From positions 97,492 through 161,491 of the forward strand of contig JTDE01000748.1 in NCBI GenBank assembly GCA_014338405.1: a stretch of DNA of 64,000 nucleotides, read 5' to 3'. The stretch is from Paragonimus skrjabini miyazakii (Eukaryota; Platyhelminthes; Trematoda; Plagiorchiida; Troglotrematidae). Under the pieces are notes generated by a model that made no database searches, was not told the origin of the DNA, and worked only from the letters and a program-made list of their open reading frames with translations. Shown one piece after another: positions 1 through 11,749 of the stretch; position 1 is the stretch's first letter, and each line of letters opens with the position of its first letter. Position numbers and translations under genes: made by a program.

Positions 1-1012
1 TCTATGAACTTTTGGGGGTAACCACTTGATTGTAAGATGGAAGTGCACAGGACTAGTTTCTCTGCAAGACTGTCGTGAGTACAGTTTCGTCTTGCTCGTG
101 TGAACAGCGTAGTTATTAGTGTTCGTTTATGTTGGACCGGTGGAAACTGTTGAAGTTTAAGTATTGGCCAGACCACGTGGATTTCCTATAGACAGTTCTT
201 CTAATCGAGCCATCTGCTTAGAAATTGTAGATAGTTGTCGACCTCAAATTCACAACTAACATTCAGGTTGAAGAGACATTTATTTAAGCTCTGCAGCAGG
301 TCATCCGTTATCTGTTTGGATCGATTGAACAATGTGGTTTCGACATAACGCTTGTAGTATGACAAGTTTGTTATCTCCGTAGCTCGCTTCGGCTCAGTTC
401 TCAGCATGAAGAAGTCTGCTAAGGCGGGACCCAGCAGACTTTCCATGGCTTATCCATCTATTTGACAGTAGGCTGCTCAAGAAAGCAAAAGCTGACATTC
501 TGTGTGCACAGCAGCAAACTTTCCTCCAGTATATCGGATGAGAGTAGCAATATAACGTGGTTCCTTTCGGCAAGCTCACAAATATAACCAATCGTTTCAT
601 GCAGAGGAACGTTTACGAACAGTGACTGGACGTCTACAGAGCACATCAGTTCATTAGTAAGGTTAAGTCTGTCCAGATCACTAATTAATTCGAGAGAATC
701 TTTGGTAGAATGAGCCTGAAACTGTCGTCTCAGTGGAGTTAGATTAACGACTAACTAGCGTGCCAACTTATGATATGAGGAGTTTGTCATTACCAAAATT
801 GACCAAAGCGGTATCTCAGACTGATGCGTCTTCGACATGTCGTACAGACTGAGTGTTGACGATTCACATGGTTTAAAGGATTTATAGGTTACTTCATCAA
901 TAATCCGCAACTGTAAGATTAGTTGAAGATATTGTCTTATGCGGTCTTCTATTCCAGTGACCTTGTATACTCTGTCTTTTCGTACTGAAGAGCAAATACA
1001 ATTTGTTTGCAA
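1..1012 (-). mobile_element. Degenerate Penelope-like element (PLE copy 1), left end cut by window
   Basis: Minus-strand reading gives a PLE reverse transcriptase in broken pieces. In protein order: a piece at 755-1012 with the KTH..IPL signature (seen as SKTHQSEIPLW) and a YHKLAR block; a piece at 458-646 with DVQSLFVNVPL and LLLCTQNV; a piece at 201-446 with LLGPALADFFM and YKRYVETTL; then, with a stop, the C-terminal RT part (HKRTLITTLFTRARR, GYPQKFI) down to base 1. PLEs encode an RT fused to a GIY-YIG endonuclease and copy themselves at target sites; the endonuclease part would lie left of base 1. The RT site normally written YVDD reads YVET here, so two catalytic positions are changed, and several stops and frameshifts break the frame. 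It is a dead copy. The family resembles the copies at 29.5 and 59.6 kb. Confidence 0.87.
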
Positions 1013-4000
1013 CTACCAGTCTTCATATTCTAACTGTTTTGTTCAGACTTAAGTATTGTTTGCCACGTTCATTTGACTTTTCATTTTCTCGTAACCACTG
1101 CATAAAACAGTACGGTGAGCGGTCGTGTTTTTGGCTAATCGATTTTTACGCTTGGATTTATCCACCTTTTATTCGTATGTTCAAATCTTAACGTTAAATG
1201 GACTGCTATGAACGTGTGATTTAATATCTCGTGTGAAGCATAATTATCAGCATGATGTCCTCATGGTGGTGTGGCCCGACTTCAGCTACCGGCCGTGGTC
1301 ACCAGCAAATGTAAAGTTGGCTTGCCTTTGAAAAAAGCTGGTTGCAATTCCTAGTTGAATGAGAAGCCTGTAAATAACTGAACGATAGCAATGTAAATAA
1401 TTCATTCGAATACATGAAGTCCCAAATCCAGTTCGACTGACAGGCCAATTTAAATAATTTGGCAATCGACCGACTCACCAGTTTCGAAATATTTGTTTTG
1501 ACATCACGAAACGCTTGATTACGTCATCCAGCCATACGTTATGAGCATTGGTTGTTGCAATGTGGTCTTCCTATAGAGCGTTACAAAGGCTAATCTAGTA
1601 GTATTGTTTACAATTAACATAATACTATATGCGTTGTACGCTCTTCGTGTTAACATTGCTTCAATTGTTAACAACCGTGCTGGCTGTGACAAGCCAGATG
1701 ATGTTAGGTAGTAGACGAAACTGAAATATACATGAATTAACAGGGTCATCGCATAACCCATGTTCGTGGTTGATAGATACCAGTTTGCCTGGTTTTGGAA
1801 TATTAGATAACTAAGTAATGAAATTTTTGTAATAATCGGAGTTAGGGATTTTGAATAGCCCTAGAAATCGAACTTGAATTGAAACCTCCCACGCATGTAA
1901 TGAGGAGAAGACCTCGTACTGGTTGCAGTAAGCAGTTCATATTCATGGGACAAAAATCCGAACTTATGGATACACAACAATATTGAAAAAATCTCAGTCT
2001 ATCATTAGCTGGTCGTACTAGCACCTACAAAGTCACAAACTGAATGTTGATTGGTGTAATACAGAACAAAGAAATAAGCGAATAACAGAAGACGTAACAT
2101 TGAGACTGTACGTCTAATCCTGATGTAGTATCATAAACGCGGCGTTTGGATTGACCCCTTGTTAGATTTTCTGTTGTGTCAGGGTTTGGATAAGCGTTGA
2201 ATCGAATAGGTTTTCATCACAAGTTCGTTACTTTTTACTCTCATTAACACAACAAAAAGCTGGAACCTATTCGGTGGGGTATTTTTTTTAGGGAAACAGT
2301 GTAATCTCGTGAAATCTGACCGATTTCATTAACACACTTAGAATAATACAATGTAACTGTTTCAAAATCATCCACTTGGACACGCGCTCATAATCAATAA
2401 CATTTTGTCGAAACCATTCTTTGCGATTTTGAAGGGAACTACAGTAAAGTCTTTTTGAAAATATGATTACCGTACTGCCAATTCTTCAGGGTCCCACTAT
2501 TATGACCTATATGTATCAATGTTTGTTAGATTTGTATGAATCAGCCTTCAATTAACTGAGCCTCGTACGAACGATAGGCAATAAATCCATCGAAGCCACA
2601 TTAAAAAAAGGAAATACGCAGAAAAAATTCAATTTGGCGGTATTTTTTGGCTGATAGATTCTTTTGTGTTACCTTGAACGGGTTACTGTGTGCCGAATAA
2701 AGTCCACTGTAATACAGATACACTTTTGACTACCAGTACAGGTAACCGTCTCAAACAAGAATGTGCTAATTTTACACCCACGGTATATTTCGTCGATGTA
2801 AGTATCGTACCCGGAAAACACTTCTGCTCTATTGGCTAGTGTTGCAGAGTTCAGACACAAAAATATACTTACTTAAAACAGAATGGTATCTTTTAGAATT
2901 GAAGCAATAAAGTTGACAAAATAGTTCACAAGTCTAAAAATCTTTGCGACAGAACTCTAAGATGGCGATAAATGATTGGAATTTGGGTAGCAATCCTAAA
3001 GGTAATCTGAAATCAGTTGATGGCGATGGAAAAATTAGTAGATTAACCCATCTATTTGGAACTTCAGTTAAATATACCGTCAGCGTTGTACACGAAAACA
3101 TTAAACGGGTGGTGAAGACAGCAAATATCTGCACTTCATAGATGCTCATACGCTATGCAGACAAAACTCTGTCCATACGCTTTTACCAAGGCATTTTACA
3201 CTTTTTTAATGGTGGTACAATATGCACCGTCAGTATGGCATCGTTGAAAAGCTCATGTGACATTTTCATGCAGGTTGATCTACCAACTGTCAGTCCGTCA
3301 CACCGTGGTAGCACTATCACCCAATCGTAGGACTAGCTCCACGTACTTTGCAGCTATCTTCCAACCTGATAGCTATATGGTAATCATCAGCCCATTGAGC
3401 CAGCCAATCCTGTTACTTGGGCACCGGCTAGTGGATAATAGCATGCCTATATTACGCTTCTGTAATTAGTGTGAACATGAGGTGACATCCCAGTAAACAC
3501 CTGCCCATGACTATCTTGAGTAGTTTACGATATAACATGTACGGTTGTATCGCAGATCCAGTATTAATTGGAAATTAAACGAAACTGTGACGGATGTGGA
3601 CAGTAGTCGTCCACACAGGGATACATTTTGTTTTCAAAATATTTATTATCATTAATAACATGCGAACAGCCCCGAATTAATTAAGTGCACACCTACAACG
3701 GAAAATCACTCCTTCAAAGTTCATCTGCTGTAAACTGTCAGCTGCGTTCAGAATTACTAATCAAATAGGCACATTCGAAGGAGACGTTGTTATCAGTTTT
3801 AATTTACTTAATCATTGTGAGTAGTTTGGTGATGAAAACAAATAATCGACTAGAATATGTCCAAGTAAAATTCATTTTGCAAAACGAGTTAAACGCCCCT
3901 TATAAATTATTTTCAAGTTACAAAGAGGTGTACCGCTGCCACTGGCGTTGAGCTAGATTGCTGAAACCACACAAGTCTCAGGAATACGGGTCTTTGTTTC

Positions 4001-4555
4001 ATTTCCTATAACTCTGCGACACCTTAATTACACGAACCTAAAAAAACAATCGCAAAATGTTACCAACTTCACGGAATCAAGTGGCACTTTGGAGCTGCGA
4101 ATTGTATCACGCCCCCTCTCCCGAATTGTTTGACAGAACGAGAGATATCATCCAACGTTACATCTGTTTTATAAAACCGCCAAATACTGATACTCATGTT
4201 AATGACTGCTTGCACACTCAAATTACGTTTTCATTCTAACAACCAGTTAATTCGATCGCAGTCAATTTATCAGTTTGCGCCAGAATAATTTGGAACCCAT
4301 AGAAGTAGATGGGCGAATCAACCGACAGAAGAGATCGATCACAGCGTAGACGATATAAACTTTTGTCGAAGGATACATCGAAAAACAGGAATCTCCACTC
4401 GTGCTGTAATGACGGCGTTCGATCGCACTATGCTACTCACACCACTACTATTCAGTAGTGGGGCTGGACCATGGATTTCGATATTGAAGTGGCCGCGAGA
4501 AAAATACAAGAAGTATTGGAGTGTAACGTGGTATCAGATGGTTCTTGATACATAA
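1013..4555. other. No gene recognised
   Basis: Only short ORFs that match no family I know, on both strands. A small hairpin (CCACTAC...GTAGTGG) sits near 4442-4460. The stretch may hold intron or intergenic DNA, or repeats too old to recognise by eye. Confidence 0.5.
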
Positions 4556-4669
4556 AAAATTACTGATGAGTAGTCGGGGGTTTGATTTATTTCAGTTTAA
4601 ATATCACCCACAATTGATCGCAGCTGTCGCACTCCCATAGACTATCCAGTCGACCCGTTTCGAAAAGAA

Positions 4670-4714
4670 GCACTAGACTCGAGTTTCGCCCTCATTAGAG
4701 CTCGTCAGTAGTGC
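4670..4714 (-). ncRNA. Hammerhead ribozyme, type I, minimal helix III (copy a)
   Basis: All core parts are present in order on the minus strand, 45 nt in total. Helix I 5' strand is GCACUA. The CUGANGA core is CUGACGA. Helix II is GCUCU / AGGGC (one G-U wobble) with an AAUG loop. Next come GAAA, then a C-G pair closing a UCGA loop as a minimal helix III, then the NUH site GUC. Helix I 3' strand is UAGUGC, a perfect 6-bp complement of GCACUA. Self-cleavage is expected after the C of GUC (between 4676 and 4675). Minimal helix III is typical of hammerheads in PLEs and Smα-like repeats. Every invariant core base is intact, so the copy is predicted to be active. Confidence 0.88.
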
Positions 4715-4732
4715 ATATCTTCGCCACCGCCG

Positions 4733-4788
4733 GGACTTGAACCACGGACATGTTGTTCATGAGGCAACCGTGTTTTACCACTGCGCCA
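4733..4788 (-). promoter_or_regulatory. tRNA-like internal Pol III promoter (A and B boxes)
   Basis: Read on the minus strand, an A box TGGCGCAGTGG lies at 4788-4778 and a B box GGTTCAAGTCC at 4743-4733, with 34 bases between them. Both fit the eukaryotic tRNA consensus (TRGCNNAGYNGG and GGTTCGANTCC) closely. The B-box side is followed by CCGG, as in a T-stem. The head resembles a tRNA but continues straight into the ribozyme, so it is read as a SINE-type promoter and not a tRNA gene. Confidence 0.75.
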
Positions 4789-4990
4789 TTGACCTCACGT
4801 TAGGTACGACCGAATTATCATAGGTGAACGCTCAACCACCTTCACTTGTGAGTAATGATGAGGTTGCCCGATCGTCTCGAAATGGAGACATAGTAACTGT
4901 CCTGTTAACTTCAATCGATAACCCAGCGATTAGGACTTCCTAGACAGGTCGAGATCTCCGATCTCATTAAACCTGCTAGGCGATATTTTA

Positions 4991-5182
4991 GATTACTGAT
5001 GAGTAGTCGGGGATCTGGTTAATTTCAAGTTCAAGTCCCGGCAGTGACGATGATATGCACTACTGACGAGCTCTAGTGAGGGCGAAACTCGAGTCTAGTG
5101 CTTCTTTTCGAAACGGGCCGACTGGATAGTCTATGGGAGTGCGACAGCTGTGATCAGTTGTGGATGAAGTTCAAACTGACAT
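4991..5182 (+). repeat. Hammerhead repeat copy b, rearranged, inverted relative to copy a
   Basis: An inverted tail (ATTACTGATGAGTAGTCGGGG, 4991-5012 region) is fused to a plus-strand copy that begins at the B box (GTTCAAGTCCCGG, about 5028-5040) and runs through the ribozyme and body to about 5182. The A box is missing. The stretch 5049-5182 is the reverse complement of 4722-4589 with only about eight differences. The inverted-tail-plus-body join suggests template switching or a fold-back rearrangement. Confidence 0.8.
5057..5101 (+). ncRNA. Hammerhead ribozyme, type I, minimal helix III (copy b)
   Basis: Same fold as copy a on the opposite strand: GCACUA (5057-5062), CUGACGA (5063-5069), helix II GCUCU / AGGGC with an AGUG loop (5070-5083), GAAAC (5084-5088), UCGA loop, GUC (5093-5095), UAGUGC (5096-5101). 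The single difference from copy a falls in the helix II loop, so fold and core are preserved. Cleavage is predicted after 5095. Confidence 0.88.
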
Positions 5183-5184
5183 AA

Positions 5185-5836
5185 GGAATTGATCATTGGC
5201 GTCCGTGGCAACCGTGACGTTTCAAGACCAGTGTCGTACGTAGATGAGAGTTTTTGTTTGTGGTCATTTTGAAGCGCATAACCCATGTATTGGTTTCCCC
5301 AATGAACAAGCCTAACGCCATCCGGGTTCTTGGCTCAAAACTGTACCATACCTTTTCGAAACAGGTAGCCCGATCAACTCGCTGGATGTGTTATTGCGAA
5401 ATAAAATCTTCCGGTTGTTTGCATCCACAGAAGTACTGCTGGTCAAAAGTACTGCTGTTCGCCTTAAGGTGCGTTGAAAGTGTTGGCCTCTCAAATCGGT
5501 CGCTTGCATATCCTATCACTTTCAACAACACTAAACAATACAGATCACCAACGTGTAAATGGGCAGTGTAATAGACTTTGTCATCAATCACGTGTGTAAC
5601 CGACAGTAACTCAAGGGTTTGTTTCACTTACCGAAGTGTAATTCTGGTTTGCAATGCGTGCATTGTTCAGATCCACGTTCCAGATTTTGTGATAAATGTA
5701 AAGTAAAACGTTTATGGTGAAACGTTCGAAGGATAACAGAAAGATTATTCTCACTGTAAAGTGAGACCAAGATGAGGTCGGAGTTTAAAAAATTTTGCCA
5801 AGATTTTTGTTGTAGAAGTGAATCTTCGAACGCCAA
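5185..5836 (-). pseudogene. Possible LTR-retrotransposon pol remnant (RT palm to RNase H)
   Basis: Weak but ordered resemblance to a Gypsy-type pol on the minus strand. Residues like FLNSDLILVSLYSEN...RTF...LHLSQN (5624-5836) sit where the YLDDILVFS...HL..VF..L.L...K block of RT would be. A piece at 5312-5509 contains YGTVLSQE, like the GAVLSQ motif at the start of LTR-element RNase H, and further down GYALQ...SSTYD resembles the AYASR...YSTYD block. Frames change between blocks and stops are present. Catalytic residues are not preserved. It could be chance similarity; a profile search would decide. Confidence 0.35.
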
Positions 5837-8800
5837 TCAGAGATGTAGAAAAATGTCTAGGACGTCTTTACTGTCTTTATGACATAGTTTTTAGTGCGAT
5901 GAGATTTCCTTCTATACAGTTTTGGAAGCAGACAAAAGTTATGCTGGAATCGTAGACTTCTTCAAGGTGGCATTCGCTGTGACGTTACTTGGCACGTTGC
6001 GTTGACCTTCAAAGAGGCACATAAGGATGGTTGCTATATTGCATAAAATACTGAACACTATTCTGTTGTTGTCATACTATATGTATTTTTCACGTAGTGC
6101 ATGTGAGCTGAGAGCAGGACGATCTTGTTTTTAAGAAGCATACGAGGCAACAAACAAACAATTTGAGGACCACTGTGCTAGCTAATTTATTTTATTTAAC
6201 CCCGAAGAACGCACGCGTCGACGCACAACCCAGCATTATATCTGATCGCATAATAAATGTGCCACAATTTTGACCTGATGGCACCGCTGGCGTCACAGAA
6301 TTAAACAGAGGATTTGATACCTTTGTTTAAACTGACCAATCTGATAGACATTTCGGCGATTTGATCTGTCTGCTGATTAACCTTCAGCTTAAAACATCCA
6401 GGACATTATCAGTCGGACAAAGATTCATAGGTTTGTAGGTTAGTGCCTGAAGGAAGTTGATCCATGTTTGTTTTCCTGCCTCCGTGTTACTAGAGATCAC
6501 CTTACATCCGTGCCGTATGCATGCATCTACCAGGAACAGGAAATAAGAACTGAAATAAGTGCTCGTGTACTTTCGATTTTAGACGCCAACGTCTTAGCAC
6601 CCTGACGATGCTGACTGAAAACAAACTCACCCATCAATGTTGTATGGATAGCACGATCCATGAAGGTCATTATCAGTTTGTTAGTACGCACCCCTCCATT
6701 TATAGGCAATTATTGCATGTGTGCGACCACAAATTATAAACAGAATGTTGGCAGTTCCTACTCTGTTTCTGTACCAGATAATAGTCACTAAATGCTTCCA
6801 GTCTCCGTTGTTTCCGGAAGAAAGTTTACCTGAATAGGCGTGACACTCGATTTCATGAGGACCGTCAGTCATAAAAGAAGCCTCGTCAAAAAGCTTGCGA
6901 ATTTGATTACAAACGGCTCGTTTAGGTTCAAAGATTCTAAGAAAGCCAAGGATTGCATGCTTTGGAAACAGTGACGTCACGGACACCCATCTGAACTGAA
7001 CGCTTACTACAAGTGACATGCTGCCTCATGTGAACTATATCTTGGGAACGTTATCCTTTTGTGTGACTTCTGTTATTATGATTGACTGGTAGAAGTACGT
7101 AGGGCCAAGTGTTTTAGAGAATGGAGAAATATCAAGTAGGCCGTTGTAAAAACTTCAAAGTGAGAGGTAAACGGTGACGTCCAGTTACCGTTTCTTGGAA
7201 GACCGCGATAAAAGCAAGATGTTATCGAGAAAAAGGCGCCGTGGATTTATATCTAGTCATTCCTACAATCCTCTGTCGTAGAAAGCCGTGTTGGTTATTT
7301 AGGGCCGAGTGCTGAAATAATTGAACGGTTTTCATGATTCGCTTAGTACGCGTTGAAAATTTCGAAGAGAATGTTGAATTTGTTTGCAGCAGTCACAGGT
7401 CGTTCTTCTATGCACACGTGTTTTTGTTAAAGTAAACATCATCTGAAATCCTTTAAAATCTCTCTTCGATTTTCAATTTGTTCGAAACCATATTTGCTTA
7501 TTTCTTGAACCTTTCTAAACCAAGTAAAGGCGATGTCTCACCATTATTTGGTTTTCGGCGTTTAAGGAGGCTTGGGTAATGTAAATTTTCGACCATCTTA
7601 TGTCACCCTTGAACATCCTTCAAATTTCGTATTTTCTCCCTCGTTTATTGGGACATCCGCCTGACTCACAAGTGAGGTGAGATAATTATCGTTTTATATA
7701 TTTTTCCAGTGTCGCACAAAAATTTTCTTTTCTACCTCCGTTTTGACGTTTTCGGGATTCTTAGGATCGTTTGGTTTATGAGATCTTTTTAGCTGACATC
7801 ACAGGATTCACGGACTACGCATAACCCAGTGATAAATGTGAATCTACTGGGACGAATTTAACAGCATGTGTATGGACCATGGTTATAATTAGAATTCACC
7901 TAGAGAGTTTATATAGGATGGAACTAGGTTTACATGGTGAACTGGTTGTGGATGAACTTTGCATGCCGTAACTGGACTAAGGCTTTTAATGTGATTGTCC
8001 ACTCACATAATGCCGATTTCGACAGGATCGAACAGGATAGCCTCATTGAACTGTCTGCTGCTGTTAGAGAAAGACATTTCTACGCAAAATGACTGCTAGC
8101 TATGTAACGCCTATTTTGTGACCTAAGGTACCTGATCGTCAAACCAAACTGTTGTCATGCCAGATGTGATCCAGATACGTTAAGAAAAACAGCTCCGACG
8201 AGTATCGATTGCTGGTCATATGTGCGCATCGCTTTTCTCACTCAGGCGTACACATTCCAGGTAAACGGTCACGTGCTGTCCTATCGACCGTCACCAAAAG
8301 CCAACAGCGAATACACAATACTTAGTAAGATTGCACCCACCCACCCTACATAACTCTTGTGTTCATTTCGGATAGGTTATACTCTTGGTCTTGTGCAAAA
8401 GTAGTTGAAAGTCGTGGGAAAATAAGTCTTTCAATACGGACGCGGGTGTGCACACAGTAGCCTGTTGTGACTGCGTGATGTAACATGTACCTTGAGCACA
8501 GCGCGGATAAGTTCAATATTTGAACCGAAACAGTTTCAGCTGTCTATTACCGATGTTAGACTAAACATTAGCCTGGTCAGAATAATAATTCTGGATGTCT
8601 GTTTTATTCATCGCTGAGTTAAAAATGCACGTATTTGCAAACGATGGTGTTGCGATTGACTCAACACACACCATGACTGGTTTATTTTGAGTAAACCAAT
8701 TTTGAAGTTTCTTCAAGGCAGATGTTACTCCCAGATAAACTAATAGAAGTGGACAGCGTTAAAAAAAAGTGAAGCCTCAGTAAAGTTAGGATATTACAGT

Positions 8801-11749
8801 CAACACGTGTGTTACATGGCGGATTTCAGTGCTTGTTATTGACACAATCTCACACACAAAGATTTATCTAAATATCTTTCCAATTACTTCCAATTTTTGT
8901 GTATACATTGTTCAACACAGTTTGTTTTTCGAGCAATATGGAGATAAGAACGTATAAGCAAAAATATGTTTGCTTTTTGTACAAACTAGTAAAACTGTAT
9001 GAACGGACGAACAGAAAAAGTGTTGTCATTTTACGAACCGCAATTTGCCCTACATTCTCTGACGGGCCGCGTCCTTGTTAGAGACCGTGATCTACCCATA
9101 GCATGACTGTAGTTCAGACCGGTGGCCGCTGTATTAAAAAGATATTTGCATTAGTTAAAACGGGTTTCTAGGGGCTTCGTGGAGCTGAACAAAATCAATA
9201 AGTGTACAAGCTACCGCACTGAGAACTCTTTTATCCTTGAGACCAATGCAATTTTGTGGTCTCTGTTCATTCTACAGGTACAGTCAACTAAAATAAAAAG
9301 CTTCGCAGAAATTTTTTACCGTGATTCCAGCAGGTACCGAAAGCACCGTATCTGTCACGATGCTGCTTTTACCTATCCTGGCGTTCGACATCTGCATATC
9401 ATTTTCTCTCTTATTACATCTTTTATTACACCGTTGTTTGCCCTTTTCTTTCTCTTGTGAACCGTGCGATTCACTTTGTTCCACTCATATGAACACACTT
9501 TCTTTTCGTGTAGATCTGTAAATCTAGGTTTTTGCGCGGAATCAAAACAATTCGTTCAGACTGAATTCACTTTATCTTGAATTTATGCAATTGATCAAAC
9601 TTTTCAAAAACGGTCATCACGGGAGAACTTACTTAGTCCGTGTGATGCCACTTGAGACAAAGAACGATACTTAAGCTAATAAAACCTTGAAAATAACGCG
9701 ATTACTTTGGCCGTCTGAAAGACTAGGTGCCCTTTGGTAATATATGCTAATGTTTTGGTTAATTAATTCACCAAAATATCATTATCCTCACCTAAAATGA
9801 CTCAGGTACTTGTGACTCGTCTATGTCGAGTGACAGTGTGTCCAATATTCGGTCTATACAAGCCTACCCTAGCACACGACCTTCGCCTGGTGAAGGACCC
9901 GAAATGGTCACATTCTTCATAAGAGACGCACATTCCTCCACAATTTTCATCCAGCTGGATCAAAACACAGTTGACTAGGCCCTGTGGATGAAGAATGCTC
10001 GGCACTACACAAAACCACACAGATTCCGCTGAGTAACGTACACAACTGTACACTTTGAATAGTGTGAACAACAAACGCCCCTCGGACGTGGCCTTCTCGT
10101 ATAAAACATTCTGATCAAAAACGTTAATTACTGACTGTGTTGTGCTAGTTACCACAACCCCTGTTGTTTAAGTGCGTGTGCATGTGATCGAGCGCATGTT
10201 TTGAATGGAGTTTGGCCATGTACGTTTTGGAATGCACTGATCAGACTGGGTGCATACGCGTACGGTTGTGTGCCTGCTACTGAATTCCTCTTTCATACAG
10301 GTCGAATGGGAGGCTGTTTTTGAAGTTAAATGCATAAACTACGCGAAAACAACGCCAACAATGAAAGCAGATGCACTCTAGAAAGTCACGTTGGATTGTA
10401 TCCGATTCACTGGACTATGTTGTCGTACTCCTTTTTATTGAGATCATCTTGATAATTGATCAGATAAGTCAAAATAAGTGGTGATTGCGTATACCTTTCT
10501 ACACTCTAATACGTACCTCGGACGAATGCATTTCCTAAAATGGATCAACGAACCCCTATCGTACGCAGTTTGAGGAAGGTTTGACAAATTCTTGCAACGG
10601 CATATCCGTAGACTGCCCTGAAAGTATCACTGTTTACATTAACTTAAACCATGTTTTCGGCATAGACCAAGAATACCCCCTTCAACCACTGTCAAATGCT
10701 CAACCAAAAATGATAGCTCTCGTCTAGGCTATAGCTGACATATTACGGTTTCTGAACCGGTACATTCAAGAACAGTTCGTTTAAGTCGTCCAACGGCTCC
10801 AACTAATGTTCACTGCATCGTGCATTCGTAATCATGATTTACAACTAACTTACGTATTGTGTATTGATTTCCAAACCATCTCAAATTAGTAGATGTGGTT
10901 AGCCATCTAAACGATAAAAAACATCCTCTGTTTGTGGCTTGTAGCGAATTGCTCTTGACCAACATACGTCCACGTGTTCAAGGAATTGTGCGATTTGGTA
11001 CGATGAAAATTGAATAAAAAGTAAGTCAATATGGTTAAAATAAAAAGTAAAAAACTCCACTGGCCTGTAGGTGTCAGATGTGAAAACATATTTCCAAAGT
11101 AGCAGTACTGTGATGAGTGCATCATTCTGACCACCTTGCGAGTGCGAATTAAGATGATAGCAAGGAAACCTGCATCATACCTGGCCTAGCCCCTTTGTAA
11201 CGAGGAGAGTCGAGCATATGAATAAACAACGAGTTTTAGTAGTTGGCTTGAAATCGGTCACAACTACCGTCTCATCAACAAGTAGATGATTACTTGTGTA
11301 AAAATTGAGCGAATCCCACAAGCGGGAGTCACATTTCCAGTCACAATTTTATGTAATAAGTGGTACATAATTAATCAGTCATGATTGTTGTATGACCACT
11401 GGAGTCGTGGTTAATGCACTTATCCCACAGACATGAGCTGCAGTGCAATCTCCTGGTTGAATGATGATATATACTACATATGAACGTTTATGAAGTCAAA
11501 CCTAGAATCTACAGATGAATCGTTCTGATACGACCGACTGGATGACAGCGAATGTCCTGCTACAACAAACCACCAACTAGCCACTTACTGTTACTATGGT
11601 CTTAATCGACGTTCAGAGATCACTGGACAAGTGTTAAACGGAAAATTTGTAACTGATGGGTTGCCATAGTAACAGTCGAGGCATGGCAGTCAAACACCGG
11701 TTAGTTATGTCCAACTGAGAATAGAAAACAGCACTTCAGGAGACCAAAG
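5837..11749. other. No gene recognised
   Basis: Several unplaced ORFs of 60-117 codons occur, for example minus-strand 6681-7019 and 9802-10155, with no recognisable motif, signal peptide or domain. At 11588-11599 and about 11663-11674 a short inverted pair (CTGTTACTATGG / CCATAGTAACAG) flanks about 60 bp, resembling a small foldback. Nothing else stands out. Confidence 0.5.

Larger units (their letters stand above)
4556..4800 (-). repeat. tRNA-headed hammerhead repeat (SINE-like), copy a
   Basis: On the minus strand the order is: tRNA-like head (about 4800-4715) with Pol III A and B boxes, hammerhead ribozyme (4714-4670), a conserved body with TTTCGAAACGGG and CGACAGCTGCGATCAATTG, and a tail ending ACTACTCATCAGTAAT near 4558. 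Related copies lie at about 5030-5182, 18400-18950, 27290-27480, 40372-40450, 46188-46346 and 48498-48665. The architecture (Pol III head plus hammerhead) matches that known for schistosome Smα repeats. No ORF is present, so it would be non-autonomous. About 185 bp on the head side (4800-4985) is also conserved at 18640-18830, so the true unit is about 430 bp, longer than a simple SINE body. Confidence 0.85.

Noticed and set aside
4563..4580. CTGATGAG on the plus strand of the repeat tail (also at 4996 and 46200), identical to a hammerhead core
   Set aside because: No GAAA and no NUH site follow at a workable distance, so no ribozyme can fold on this strand. The real ribozyme is on the other strand.
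4715..4800. Functional tRNA gene
   Set aside because: Boxes fit, but the sequence runs directly into the ribozyme and repeat body and recurs as a dispersed repeat. It is a SINE-type head.
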